From Lepisosteus oculatus (taxonomy: Eukaryota > Chordata > Actinopteri > Semionotiformes > Lepisosteidae): a DNA stretch of 64,000 nt. The stretch covers positions 35,042,001 to 35,106,000 of the forward strand of contig NC_090708.1 of assembly GCF_040954835.1 (NCBI RefSeq). The letters are read 5' to 3'. The stretch's first letter is position 1. Each line of letters starts with the position of its first letter. This document shows positions 30,006-43,050 of this stretch, piece after piece. The notes under the pieces were generated by a model, which saw only the letters and a program-made list of their open reading frames with translations, made no database searches and had not been told where the DNA came from. A program made the translations under genes and the position numbers.

Positions 30006-31331
30006 TTGTAGCGGCGAGGCTTAATAATAATGCAGAGTTAAGTGTTTCTGAGCTTTAAGGTGTCCTTTGATAAGGTTTCCTAGGACAGCTCCCAAAGGGG
30101 GATGCACTTAGCTATCATGATCAATGGTCATCCATTGGCGCCTATCTGTCTAGGCAGTGCCAGTTGGACATCTGGACTGCATTACTAAGTGTCAGGACTA
30201 AGTGACTCATATCTCACCCTGATCAACCAATCAGGGACTGGTAGGGCCGAGTAACCCACGTGGGACTCTGATGCCCATGGAACTTTCAGCCAATCAACGA
30301 GCTGAAGTTCCTCCAGGTAAAAACAGGCAACACAGAGAGATTCAGATTCAGATTCAGATTCAGATTCAACAATTCTAAAGGGAATTCAAAGGAGAATTCC
30401 AGGGCAGGACGGCCCAGGAGCAGAAGGCTCCCAAGGGCAGGACATTCTTGCAGCGCGCCTCCTGACCATCCTGAGACTCAGCCCGGACAACCACGGAACG
30501 GCCAGTGTGTCCGAGCGCCAGAACTTTCCTTTGTTCTAAGAGTCTAGAGTGGAGGTTGCCAGAGAGTAACCAGCAGCAGGCCTCGTGAACAGGTCGGAAC
30601 TGTGGACAGCTGAATTACTATTCAGAACTAGCTCTTCATCAGGAACGAACCGGTCCTCTTCCTGACTTGCTGGGACCCACAGTCATCTTTTCTCCTGTGC
30701 ACAAACTTTGCTAGTTAAAGCCAACACTAACTAGCCGGTCAGTGAGCATCAGCAGCGCACCGTCGCAAGCCGCACAGCACAGCCTGGCACGGAGCCAGAG
30801 AGCGCGGATTGGACAGCAACAGCCTGCAACTGTTTCTTTGTGCCCGCAGGAGATCTGAATCCCCAAAGATTGGATGAGTATTCAAGTTCAATGCATTACA
30901 GCTCAAGAATTCAATTGTTATCCAAACCAGTTGATATCAATTTAATTCCTAAGAGTTATGTACTTGTTTGAGTATCTAATGTAGAAGTTGTAACCAAGTT
31001 CACTTTACGAAACGGTCTTAATGAATTATATACTGAACGTATGTCCTCTTGATATGTGTAACACTTTGTAACTGATTGAATATATACCTATTGTATTCTG
31101 ATAACCCTCTCGATAAGATCTGTTAGGTTTACATCCATATTCTATGTATTAATAAATGTATCCTCGTGTGTTAGTACCTGTGTGTGTGCGTTGTTTGAGT
31201 TATGTCGCATGGTTGGATTCTAAAGCCATCAAAAGAATCAACTTTGTGATTTACTGCTACAATTAATAATTGTCCCAGTAAATGCCCAAACCCTACAGAA
31301 CTGGTGCCTTCAGAGAGCCACTATGATTACA
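30006..31331 (+). mobile_element. Probable solo LTR (about 1.3 kb)
   Basis: It begins TGTAGCGGCGAGGC and ends GATTACA. Directly downstream is TATTTGGCGTCCCTGAACC, which looks like a tRNA primer-binding site. It contains an AGATTC-type hexamer array (about 30340-30368) and AATAAA near 31149. No retroviral coding remains follow. Borders and family are uncertain. Confidence 0.4.
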
Positions 31332-32545
31332 TATTTGGCGTCCCTGAACCGGTTTTCCCTACATATTTGACCCTATTTTTTCTTTAGTTTTGTATTTAAA
31401 TTATTATATGATAGTCAGACTTAATGTATATTTGAACAATGAAAATATATTTTTACAAGATTTAAAATTAATATGGTTAATAATAGTAAACTGTAACATG
31501 CTGTAGCAAGATCGGTTAAACTGCAAAGAAAATGCTTTCAGAGAAAATGTTTCAGGTGTGAAGAACATAGATCTCCAATGTAATTTCAACCAAACCTGTT
31601 CCCACACACCCTGCTCCTACTACCATTAGAATATACACAAACATTTTAGCGTTTCATTCTGAGCAGAAGACCCTCACACCTGAAGAGTGCTGGCTGTGAC
31701 GAATTAAACCGGTTTTACAGGTTTCAATCACAGACCATGTGACATGGGACTCAGTAAACTAACAGCGCCACTGGATTTGATAATACCTAACCAAAATCCG
31801 CAATATGGAAACAGAACCTGTGTGATTGTTGATAGATGATGTACTCGTAACTTTTTTTCAAGACGAACTACAACATTTAAAAAATGACTTGTATGTACTT
31901 GATATCTCTAATCAATCCACGGGTTCCAGCACAAAACGAAAGTAAAACGCATACCGTTTCGCGCTTCTTATTAGTTGCTCAAAAGTAATTTGACCGTATG
32001 AAATGCATAATATAAACCTAGAAACATATACGTGAGCAGTACTTAAGCACTGTAGTATCGGTGTTAAGACATACCTCTCAAATACTGTAAATCAAGTTAA
32101 AAATATCTCAAGACCGATTCTGGTCGTAATGAAACCATGCAAGGGAGTTTTTATGTCCATTGCAGTTCTTTTGCAACATGAATATAATTATATCGTTATT
32201 AATTTCTTGAGATACGCGATTCCATATTATATTCCCTTTTAATCAAATTCTAAAAGTATGCTTGTTGACTCCGGTATCATGTTAGTTAAAGACTTCGAAG
32301 CTTACAATGTTTAGGGAGAAATGGAATACTGGTGTGTATTTTTTTCTTTAAAGTACCGAGACCAGCCATATACTGTATGTTTATGTTAAGATTTCCCTTC
32401 AGTGGTAAAATTAGATATGAATATTCAATACTTAAATGGGCACAGTTAAGACATTAAATATACATATACATATTGTATACAGTACAGTTTGCATACGGTA
32501 ATATTTTTATGTTACGTGATTAAAAAATAAATAAATAAAACTGGA
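31332..32545. other. Fragments of the TA-flanked transposon family
   Basis: There is no gene. 31790-32145 is the inverted copy of 54877-55238. 32160-32400 carries the family's internal segment (ATACGCGATTCCATATTATA, TTAGGGAGAAATGGAATACT). Confidence 0.6.
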
Positions 32546-32630
32546 AGGTCCAGCACCAGCTGGATTCGAACACACAACCTGCTAGTTGGTAGTCACGCAC
32601 CTAGACCAGTAGGCTACAAGACAGCTCACA
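32546..32630 (-). mobile_element. tRNA-like SINE head, copy 1
   Basis: Read on the minus strand, it has GTAGCCTACTGGTCTAGGTG (A-box-like) and GTGTGTTCGAATCCAGC (B box). The same module recurs at 38941 and 53419 with the same flanks, so it is a SINE or a tRNA-derived module carried by the surrounding transposon, not a tRNA gene. Confidence 0.6.
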
Positions 32631-32689
32631 TGAACAGGCAGGCGAAACAGCCCTACACAGCCCTGCCGCAGTACACGGATATAATCATA

Positions 32690-33132
32690 CCGTTATTAAA
32701 TTCTTGAGATACGCGATTCCATATTATATTCCCTTTTAATCAAATTCTAAAAGTATGCTTGTTGACTCCAGTATCACGTTAGTTAAAGACTTCGAAGCTT
32801 AAAATGTTTAGGGAGAAATGGAATACTGGTGTGTATTTTTTTCTTTAAAGTACCAAGACCAGCTATATACTGTATGTTTACGTTACAAAATTAATATCCT
32901 TCACACGCGTTACAGTATGCTCCTATTCTTTTTATGCTCAGCTACTAAGATTTCCCTTCAGTGGTAAAATTCAATATCTACAACGGGCACAGTAAAGACG
33001 TTTACAGTAAGTCTTTCTACGACAGACCAACGGATCACGAGTGCCCCTGTTGGTCAACCAATCACGCACCGCGGTACCCCGTGTCATCTTACCTGCGGTA
33101 CGTGTCTGTACTGCACACTTTGAATGGCTGCA
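32690..33132 (-). mobile_element. TA-flanked transposon, end on right
   Basis: The family interior (GATTCCATATTATATTCCC, GTTTAGGGAGAAATGGAATA) leads into CCAATCACGCACCGCGGTAC and the end motif TTTGAATGGCTGCATCTG followed by TA. No transposase. Confidence 0.65.
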
Positions 33133-33490
33133 TCTGTACATACCATGTATCATACAAAACATACAATTTATCAAATATGATACATGAATGCATTAATTTT
33201 ATGCATTTATGCAACAAAATGCTTATATATAAAAAGAAACAAAATAAAAACTATGGGGATATTTTTTCCAAGTTCTGTTTTATTTACATGAGTAATAAAG
33301 ATTTTAATTTTAAGACCAGGAATAACCTTATTCAAGACAGTATATTCATTTTTAGTCACAGAATGCAATCTGAGGGAAAGTGAGTGCCTATTATACAGTG
33401 ACACTAAAAACAAATATTGAACTCCTCTCATAGATGAAAAAAAATAGATCCATGTATATTCATTTAGAGTCAAAGGTCTTATGAACACTG

Positions 33491-33787
33491 TTGTAACAGA
33501 CAAATACATTCTGGATCCCGAGATGAAGTTTATACAATTGAGTTTATTGCATGCAAGGAACAATAACACCAAAGTATTGTTCGGAATATAGGTACAAATC
33601 TTACAGTTTATATAGCATATTTTAGTCGTTTCTGACTCAATTTGTTACCATGGTAATGGGGGGAAGTCAGGGTTTTCAGACATTTCCCTGACTTTGACCA
33701 CTTTTAATGGTCAGTTTTAGGTTTCCTTAGTTGGTGGTGTCTCTAGCTTTCATCTGGAATTCCTATGAGTTAACCCTGATCCCTACC
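33491..33787 (-). mobile_element. Retroviral solo LTR, minus orientation
   Basis: It begins TGTAACAGACAAATACATTC, then TGGATCCCGAGATGAAG and TGCATGCAAGGAACAATA. It is collinear with 60247-60430 and, reversed, with the end of the LTR at 25107. It directly abuts a transposon end at 33788, and no internal sequence is attached. Confidence 0.65.
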
Positions 33788-34830
33788 ATACAGATGCAGC
33801 CATTCAAAATGCGTGGTACAAACCCGCGGTACGGTAAGCTACCCACAAGCCACCGCGGGGCACCATAGGGCACCGCGGTAAGTGATTGGCTGGCCAAAAT
33901 GACCGACAGGGGCACTCGTGGTGCATTGGTTGGTAGTGAAAAGATTTAATCATTTAATGTCTTTACTGTGCACATTTGAATCCACTTAGTTTTGAATATT
34001 TATATGGAATTTTACCACTAAAGGGAAATTTTAGTAGCTGAGCATAAAACGAAGAGGAGCATAATGCATCTGAAGGTCATAAACGATATTTATTTAGGAA
34101 CATAAACATTACTGTATGTACGTAAACTGTACTGTTTATGGCTGGTCTTGGTAGTTTAAAGAAAAAATACACACCAGTCTTCAATTTCTCCCTAAACATT
34201 TTAAACATGAAAGTTTTATGAAACAGTACCCAAATATGCGATTGCTGTTAGAATGAATTTTAATTTTAAAAAATCATTTAACACGAAATTTAAGCTGTTT
34301 ACATCTTCCGCCTGGGAACAGTCACCAATTGCTACCCAACACAGAAACACAGCCACTAACTAGCAAAGAGAGGACATTAGCTAGCCAATATGATAAAGAA
34401 ATAAATGATTATTTTGTTTATTTCTTTTGCACATTTATTTGAACATTTCCATCGATTGTACAAGCACTTGGAAACTGTGCAATCCCTAGTTCATCAGGCA
34501 TTTTCTTTTACGCTGCGGGCATTCACCCGGTCTGGTGCCGGTCTGTGTCTTGTAGGATATAATGCCAGTGAACTCTTGTTTTTATGCCCACTGTAACAGA
34601 CAATCTCCTTTACTTTTAACCGAGTGTCTAACCCCTCTGATTGGAGAAAAAAGACGTGCTGGTTTGCTATACATACTGTACCAGGAAGATGATTTTTTTC
34701 TATTCGGAAGGTGTATTTTAAAAGTTTAAGAGGTAAAAACCTTACAGCATACACAGATTTCTAAACTGATCAGGATCGTAATCTTTGTCTAATCCATAAT
34801 AATGTTCACCGTTCTGTCCAGCAAATTAAT
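33788..34830 (+). mobile_element. TA-flanked transposon, left part, GCGG subtype
   Basis: After TA it starts CAGATGCAGCCATTCAAAAT, then GCGTGGTACAAACCCGCGG and GATTGGCTGGCCAAAATGAC. The same order is found at 50703-51500, and inverted at 57850-58890. There is no transposase frame. The segment ends near GATCAGGATCGTAATC. Confidence 0.7.
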
Positions 34831-35338
34831 AATAAACTTTATTTTATATAGCGTTTTAAACAAATAAGTAATGAGATTGCTCATAAACCTAATCACTTTT
34901 TCTACATAAACACAGCGTGATTGCTCTCTGAAAATGCTTTTTCTTTTTATTTAGGCTCAGATTTCAACTATAGATCGTATTATTATAAACTTACTTGGAA
35001 AAATGTATTTTATGTAAACCATGTTTGCTATTAATTCATTTAGGGCTAGAATATGTTCATTGTCTTCCAATCGAATTGAGTTGACATTAGAAGCTTGCCA
35101 CGCCCGGACTGTTACACCAACGCATTAGCATTTTAAAGCGATTTCATTGAGGAGCCTAGCTTTCTTAACTAGTAAGTACTGTAGTTCCTTGGCTTTGGAG
35201 GGGGGAGGTGTCTTTCGCTGGAAATCTTTCCCCCTTATACTTTGAAAATACCTGTGAAACCTGTTTAATTCGTCACAGCCAGCACTCCCACAGAGAGGGG
35301 GGTTGTACTCGTTAATGTCTTAGCCGGAACACATCATT
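34831..35338. other. Repeat fragments, no gene
   Basis: It carries the AATAAACTTTATTTTATATAGCG segment and the CAACGCATTAGCATTTTAAAG segment that recur at 37210, 51480 and 56390. Confidence 0.55.
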
Positions 35339-36012
35339 ACAGATGCAGCCATTCAAAATGCGCGGGCGATACCGCATTATTTTGCGGTACGCTGTATGCA
35401 GTCTACCGCAAGCTACCGGTAAATATCGCTAGTTACCGTAAATTCTCCTATAATACGACAAGCAAAATAATAGTATCCGGAATTTCCGCAAGGTGGAGCT
35501 AATAACGCTCAACCTCTCATGTTTGAGCTGTGGCCATCAGTCTTTAACGAAGATATTACTAATAGTATTAATAATGAATGACCTTGGACAAGCTGTAAGT
35601 GTAAACTCAAAGTATTGCCCTGGTCAACATTCTTTTTTTCATTGACCGTCTTTGTAAAAGTAACACCCCAGCATTTCGCAATCATGCATTTGTTTCCAAT
35701 CATGCAAAGTACAGTAATTTTTGAGAATCGATTCACCATGCCTTTTACATGCTCATAAAGGAGATTGATTTAGGAAAATAAACATATTACCGTATGAAAA
35801 CTGTACTGTATACAGTATGTATATGTATATTTAATGTCTTAACTGTGCCCGTTTAAGTATTGAATATTCATATCTAATTTTACCACTGAAGGGAAATCTT
35901 AGTAGCTGAGCATAAAAAGAATAGGAGCATACTGCAACGCGTGTGAAGGCCATAAACGATATTAATTTTGGAACATAAACATACAGTATATGGCTGGTCT
36001 CGGTACTTTAAA
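35339..36012 (+). mobile_element. TA-flanked transposon, left part, ATACCGC subtype
   Basis: It starts CAGATGCAGCCATTCAAAAT, then GCGCGGGCGATACCGCATTA and TTCCGCAAGGTGGAGCTAAT. It continues with the shared interior (GTATATGTATATTTAATGTC, ACTGAAGGGAAATCTTAGTA). Related stretches are at 49158-49960 and 54304-54870. Confidence 0.7.
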
Positions 36013-38600
36013 GCATTTTCAGAGAGCAATCACGCTGTGTTTATGTAGAAAAAGCAATTAGGTTTATGAGCAATCTACCTATTACCTATTACCTATTCAC
36101 TTAAAACGCTATATAAAATAAAGTTTATTTAGAGATGATATGATATAATATTTAGAGTTTTTTCTAGACCAAACGTTGCTTAAACCTTTGTCTGATTCTT
36201 GTGAAACTATCCACACGACAGTTACAGTACCTAGGAGTTGACTTCAGTGATGTCACTGATGGGATGTTTCTAAAAATCCATCCTCTGTAAAACGTCTTCT
36301 CTAGTTGTCCTGCATATGTATTCGCTAATGAAGCTGTGTGTTCTGAGCCTGGATCTCTACATTTCTGTATGAACCAGCTTAGAGGGCTAAAGACAGCTTG
36401 TGTTTAAATTGAGTGTAAGGTAATTTATGCTTCTAAAGTCATGGTCAGCATTTATTATTCTACTGTGCTGTAAACTTGTTCTGTGCCTAGTCACATTATT
36501 TTAGAGTGTTTTTATAGCGTTATCAAATCTGGTGGCGCTTTGTGTTAGTTTCCTGACTCCCATGTCACATGGTCTGAGATTGAATCCCATGAAATTATGA
36601 CTTTATTTTTTCACAAACATTTCTTTGAAAAAATGAAACGTTTCCCTTGGTCACAGATTAAATAAAACCTGACTCGCACCAAACAAATTTATATTTCTAA
36701 ATATCACAACATGATCGAATTTAAGTTTTTTTAATAACAATGAATAGTCACCTATGCGTTACAAAATAAACATTTATATTGATTTGAATCGCGTTTTGAT
36801 TTAAATCGTGAACACGTGTTTAAATATATGTGTTTAAAGGCGATATACTGTATAAAAGCGCTGATTCTTATGGAGTGTGTTACGCCGGGGATTCAAAAAA
36901 AGTATTTTTTTTAATCGCGTATCTAAGGAAAATTGCAGTATAACTTTGTTCATGCACAAAGAGTGGCATGTTACATTATAATTTGGGTGTCTCCGCTTGC
37001 CAGAAAGCTCTTAATTGCATTTTGAGTGCGGTTTTTGACTTTTTCTAAATTGCAACCCATAAATAAAGTTGATAAAGTTTAGACTAACTGTATTCTTAAC
37101 TGTAATACAACAGCACATTGGACAATGCAACACAAATTGCAAAAATGCACTTGGAATCTGTCCAAGCCCGCCTACGAAAATTATTTAAACTGCGACACTT
37201 ATCATTCATCTCTAAATAAACTTTATTTTATATAGCGTTTTAAGTGAATAGGTAATAGGTAATAGGTAGATTGCTCATAAACCTAATTGCTTTTTCTACA
37301 TAAACACAGCGTGATTGCTCTCTGAAAATGCTTTTCCTTTATATTTAGGCTCAGATTTCAACTATAGATCGTATTATTATAAACTTTCTTGGAAAAATGT
37401 ATTAAACCGTGTTTGCTATTAATTCATTTAGGGCTAAAATATGTTCATTGTCTTCCAATCGAATCGAGTTGACATTGGAAGCTTGCCACTCCCGGACTGT
37501 TACACCAACGCATTAGCATGTTAAAGCGATTTCATTGAGGAGCCTAGCTACCAGCTAACACTGTACTTCCTACTTTGAAAATACCTGTGAAACCGGTTTA
37601 ATTCGTCACAGCCAGCACTCCGGCAGAGAGGGGGTTGTACTCGTAAAGTAGAAGCAGGCGAGATTTCCAGCGAAAGACACCTCCCCCCCTCAAAAACCCA
37701 GTAAGTACAGTACTAGTTAAGAAAGGCGAGGCTCCTCAATGAAATCGCTTTAACATGCTAATACGTTGGTATAACAGTCCAGGCATGTCAAGCTTCTAAT
37801 TTCAACCCGACCACGGAGAAAGGAACCCTTCTTTCATTTGAAGACAATGAACATACTTTAGCCCTGAATGAATTAATAGCAAACATGGTTTACATAAAAG
37901 CCCTTTTAGCCTTTGTCACTAATGAAACAAAGGTCACTAGCCTTTGTCACTAATGAAACCACTAAATAAAGACATAAATATAAAAATCTTAAGATTTTTA
38001 AAATACATGACTGCTAAATTTTATTTGAAAATAAAAATGAATACAAACGCCAGGGGAGAGAGAGAACAGGGGAGGGATGTTGGTTTTGCATAAGGGGCTA
38101 TGGAAATATGGTGTGTTTCGGAATGTGGAGTTACATGTTCTTCCTGTTTGTAAATTATCGTTGTTTAGTATGGAGTGTTGAGGTATTGATTTTGTGTAAT
38201 GCTTTATGTTGAAAATTGAGGTGGATTTTGATTATGATAAAGAGGATAAATTGGGATGGGAGGGGGGTTTGGTTTTGCATAAGGGGCGGGATTATGATAA
38301 TTGGAGGAATTTGCGAGAATATAAAAGTTTGATATATTTGATTTTGTATTGTGGTCTTTATCTATGTTTTTGGTTGGTATTATGTTTATATGGTTGTTTT
38401 TGTTGGTTGGTTGTTATTATGGTTATTAATAATACGATCTATAGTTGAAATCTGAGCCTAAATAAAAAGAAAAAGCAAGTGATTAGGTTTATGAGCAATT
38501 TACTTATTCGTTTAAAACGCTATATAAAATAAAGTTTATTATTAATTTGCTGGACAGAGCGGTGAATATTATTATGCATAAGACAAAGATAACTATCCTG
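36013..38600. repeat. Long repeat unit, copy 1 (direct copy at 55320-57740)
   Basis: From about 36150 it is collinear with 55320 onward for about 2.3 kb, with few differences. Inside, 36013-36135 and 37205-37335 are inverted copies of one another (AAAACGCTATATAAAATAAA segment), so the unit has foldback character. It ends beyond a T-rich stretch with an 80-codon frame present in both copies, which I regard as non-coding. It is a non-autonomous element or a segmental copy. Confidence 0.75.
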
Positions 38601-39592
38601 ATCAGTTTAGAAATCTGTGTACGCTGTAAGGTTTTTACTTTTTAAATTTTTAAAATACACGTTTCGAATAGAAAAAAATCCTCTTCCTGGTACAGTCGCA
38701 TGAAGAGAGAGGCGAAACAGCCCTACACAGCCCTGTCGCAGTACACGAATATAATCATATCGTTATTAAATTCTTTAGATATGCGATTCCATATTATATT
38801 AGCAGAAAAGCTTAAAACTACCACTTTTTCACAGGCTATTTCACGTTAGTTAAATTTAATTGATTTATATATTATATATTTATATCTCTGACCAAGGGAA
38901 ACGTCTCATTTTTTCGAAGAAATGTTTGTTAAAAGAAAAGTCCAGCACCAGCTGGCTTTGAACACACAACCCATGAATTGGTAGTCGGGTACGTAGACCA
39001 GTAGGCTACAAGGGAAGTTGCATGAAGAGAGAGGCGAAACAGCCCTACACAGCCCTGTCGCAGTACACGAATATAATCATATCGTTATTAAATCCTTTAG
39101 ATATGCGATTCCATATTATATTCCCTATTAATCAAATTCTAAAAGTATGCTTGTTGACTCCGGTATCTCTTTAGTTAAAGACTTCGATGCTTAAAATGTT
39201 TAGGGAGAAATGGAATACTGGTGTGTATTTTTTACTTTAAAGTACCAAGACCAGCCATATACAGTACTGTATGTTTATGTTCCAAAATTAATATCGTTTA
39301 TGGCCTTCACACGCGTTACAGTATGCTCCTATTCTTTTTATGCTCAGCTACTAAGATTTCCCTTCAGTGGTAAAATTCAATATCTACAACGGGCACAGTA
39401 AAGACGTTTACTGTACTGTAAGTCTTTCTACGACAGACCAATGGACCACGAGTGTCCCTGTGGGTCAACCAATCACGTACCGCGGCACCCCGCGTCATCT
39501 TGCGTCTCGATGCGCGACGCCGTAGCCAATTACCTCCGGTACGTGTCTGTACCGCTCACTTTGAATGGCTGCATCTGTATTATAGCACATTC
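38601..39592 (-). mobile_element. TA-flanked transposon fragments with SINE head copy 2, end on right
   Basis: A tRNA-like module (38941-39018, minus) is followed by the family interior and by the end motif TTTGAATGGCTGCATCTG before TA at about 39580. The subterminal part is GCGG-rich (CCGCGGCACCCCGCG). Confidence 0.65.
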
Positions 39593-39764
39593 GCCCCAGG
39601 TAGCAGCCGAAGAGCAGCCGGCTGGGATACGTGGTGAGGGGAAGGACAGGAGTGGAAGTGGTCAGGGCTGGGTATAGGAAGGCCGCTGACCTGTGCAGCT
39701 GTCCCTCAGTGAAACGGGGGTACAGTCTGGGGAGATCCCTGGTTCTGCACCCCTGGGTGTTACT

Positions 39765-39825
39765 CTCTCTCACTCGCTCGCTCGCTCGCCTTCTCTCTCT
39801 CTCTCTCTTGCTCGCTTGCCCTCAA
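39765..39825. repeat. CTCG/CT simple repeat
   Basis: Runs of CTCG followed by (CT)n form a microsatellite. Confidence 0.8.
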
Positions 39826-39931
39826 AACAAAAAATAAAAGTAATATCAAATCTACAGACATATTGTATTACAGACATTTACAACAAAGACATATTATAAA
39901 ATATTGACATATACTGTAGACAGAAGGAGCA

Positions 39932-40260
39932 TTATTGGGAGACAGGCTTACTGTTCCTCAGGCTGTGACTGGAAATCACATACTGGGCTGCCAGTTCCAC
40001 TGAGTTCCCTCCTCCCTCTCCCAGTAGGATTGGGACCCGTTGTGATTCTGGCAGGTATGGGAACTCTGGGATTAGATTCCTGAATTTAGGGAAGAATGTT
40101 TCTCTAATCCCAGAGTATCTGTCACAGTCCAGTAGGAAGTGCACCTCTGTCTCTATTTCTCCCTGCTGGCAGTGGGAGCACAGCCTGTCCTCTCTGGGCA
40201 GCCAGGTCTTCCTGTGTCACCCAGTTTCTATGGCCAGGCTGTGGTCACTGAGCCTGTACT
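39932..40260 (-). pseudogene. C-terminal fragment of a non-LTR retrotransposon protein
   Basis: On the minus strand, a Cys/His knuckle region (CSHCQQGEIETEVHFLLDC) followed by DRYSGIRETFFPKF is the usual C-terminus of fish LINE reverse transcriptases. No RT core is attached. A related duplicated snippet (GCCCCTCTCTGTGCACAGTA) lies at 41048. Confidence 0.65.
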
Positions 40261-43050
40261 TCGTCAGGGTCTGTTTCTTTTTGTTGTTTCTTATCTTGGT
40301 CAAACATTCGGCTAGTGTGTATTGTTTGTTTAGGGTTCTGTAGCATTCCACACGGCTGGGCAGCTTGTTCCCCCCTCCCGCCCCTCTCTGTGTACAGTAG
40401 AGCCTCTTTTCCTGACTGGTGGAGCTCATACAGCTGTGTCTGGAGAGAATCTAGGGTATCAGCTTATGTGCACTCTGTGATTAAATTAATTCTCATTACA
40501 TTATCATTCCTACTGTGCAGGGAAAACAAGGAAGATTATTAAACATAAGGTTGTTTAATGACAATGTATTGTATATCTCATGGCTAAATAATCAAGTCTA
40601 GCCAAAAGAGAAAACATCGACTTTATTTAAACCCAAGCGAAAGTATTTATGGTTTTTAATTACCATACTTTTATGGTACATGACTTTGCTAAAATGTATT
40701 TAAAAATAAAAACTATTGGAATTGGCACGCCTGTAGCTTTTTCACAAAACCTCCTAGAGTAATGAAATTCTTGTTGTACAGCTTTTCAGTTAAATATACA
40801 GTATTTATCGCTTACGCCTGAAATTGGAGCTGCTCGCTGTGCGGTGAATAGCGACTAATAAGCAGTGAAAACATTTGTCTCTCTTACCATGGGGGAAAGG
40901 GAATCTGATCTGATCTACAAGGCCCTTTGGCTACAAAACTAAAAATAAGACGCACTCTACAGACATTCACAATAGCGACATATCATAAAACATTTACATA
41001 TATTGTTAAATTATTACTTGTTTTTCAGGAAGTTAAAAAACACTTCTCCCGCCCCTCTCTGTGCACAGTAGAGCCTTCTGTCCTGACTGGTGGAGCTCAC
41101 ACAGCTGTGTCTGGAGAGGGAGAGGGAGAGGGGTAAGGAACCAGGGAACTCCCCAGCGATCTCCCCAGCCTGTATGCCCCTTTCACTGTATGACAGCTGC
41201 AATAGTCAACGGCCTTCCTAAACCCCGCCCCAACCACTGCTGTCCTGCCCCTCACCGCACACCCCAGCCGGGCGCTCTTCAGCCGCCCCCCGGGGCGAAT
41301 GCACTACAATACTAAATATAAGATACACTCTGCAGACATTGACAACAGCGACTGTCAGAAGATAGGACACAGCGACTCAGACACCCGTTGAATGGAAAAG
41401 GACACTTTAATATTCTTTCAGGCTGGTACAGCACCCCACCGTGCCTGCACGCCAGCAGAGAGAGAGGGACACACACACTGTCATTGTCAAAAAGTACTTG
41501 TTTTTCACTTTTGTACATTTTTTTTTACATTCCTCTTGTTTAACAGGAATGTTTTGTTTCTGGACAGACTGTTAAACTAGAGGAAAAGAATGCCTCCTTC
41601 TTTGAACCTTTTAATTGATCCGATCATGAATTATTTTCCAGTCGCACAAAGTAAGTGTTGAGAATCTCCAATTCACCATGCTACTAATGGTTTCTCAGAG
41701 ATTGCAAGGCAAGGCAGTTTTGCCTCTGGACCCATAAGAATTTACTGATGTGGTCCACCCCCAGTAAATTTCAAAAGTCACAAGATTTCGAAACACGAGG
41801 GTGGAGTAGCGGTTGGCTCTCGCTTTCCCATCTATACTGATGCACTGCAAGTACAACCCCCCCTCTTTCTCTTGAGTGATGGACTACAGTTGGATATCTG
41901 GGAGAATTGTTCATCCCGCTGGCGTCTGTGAATTCCGCTCTGTAAACAGTGATTCCTGAGGGGAGATAGACGGCGGGGACAACATCAGCCAATTCCTGGG
42001 CGGTGGTGCCTAGTCACATTATTTTATAGCGTTTTTATAGCGTTATCAAATCCGGTGGCGCTGTGTGTTAGTTTCCTGACTCCCATGTCACATGGTCTGT
42101 GATTGAAACCTGTGAAACTGGTTTAATTCGTCACAGCCAGCACTCCAGCAGAGAGTGGGTTGTACTCGTAAAGTAGAAGCAGCGAAAGACACCTCCCCCT
42201 TCTTCAGGTGTGAGGGTCTTCTGCTCAGAATGAAACGCTAAAATGTAATGTAGGCTCTGAATGGGTTCAATTATGATTTGGGCTTGATTAAGGTCGCTGC
42301 CTTTCATCTAAAACCCTACTTGAATCCTTCTAAACTAAAAATCAGTGTTAGTGAGTTCTAAATAAAGAGGTATCCAGGTAACAGTGAAACGGGTGGACAG
42401 TCTGGGGAGATCCCCTGTCTTCCATGTAAATAGTTCCCTGGTTCCGCACCCCTTGGTGTTTCTCTCGCTCTCTCTCGAGTCACCTGATCATGCCCCAAAG
42501 TCATGTGACTGATTTTTCGCCCTGTTTCGTTGGTTAAACACGATGATCACAAGCACAACCATGGTAACTTGGATGTGTAGTTTTTAATTCCGTTTGAATT
42601 ATAATTGTACGTACTGTCTTCATATTATGCCAGGGCTTTAAAGAGAAGGAGCGCCAAAAAATGTCGGTGCCGTCGTCTCCGCTTTAAAGCTACCCCCGTG
42701 CTAGAAGAATTTGACCTCAGAACGTTTGTCCAGCGTAGTTATAGTGGACATAAAAACAAGAGTTCGCTGGCATTATATCCTAGAAGACACAGACTGGCGC
42801 CAGACCGGTAAATGCTTGATGAACTAGGGATTGGACAGTTTCCAAGTGCTTGTACAATTGATGGAAATGTTCAAATAAATGTGCAAAAGAAATAAACAAA
42901 ATAATCATTTATTTCTTTATCATATTGGCTAGCTAATGTCCTCTCTTTGCTAGTTAGTGGCTGTGTTTCTGCGTTGGGTAGCAACGGGTGACTGTTTTCA
43001 GGCAGAAGATGTAAACAATAATTAAATGTGATAAAGTATAGTTTGGATGT
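40261..43050. other. Mosaic of repeat fragments, no gene
   Basis: Parts recur elsewhere: 41048-41110 resembles 40378-40440, 42005-42160 resembles 36490-36590 and 37580-37640, and 42480-42720 resembles 46740-46930. 42730-43015 resembles 58095-58375. Coding frames are short and not supported. Confidence 0.55.

Noticed and set aside
32546..32630. Functional tRNA gene
   Set aside because: Boxes are present but stems do not pair properly, and the module repeats with constant flanks, as a SINE or transposon part would.
38206..38448. 80-codon frame repeated at 57367-57609
   Set aside because: Its conservation reflects the recent duplication of the whole 2.3-kb unit. Composition is T-rich low complexity, and there are no codon or domain signals.
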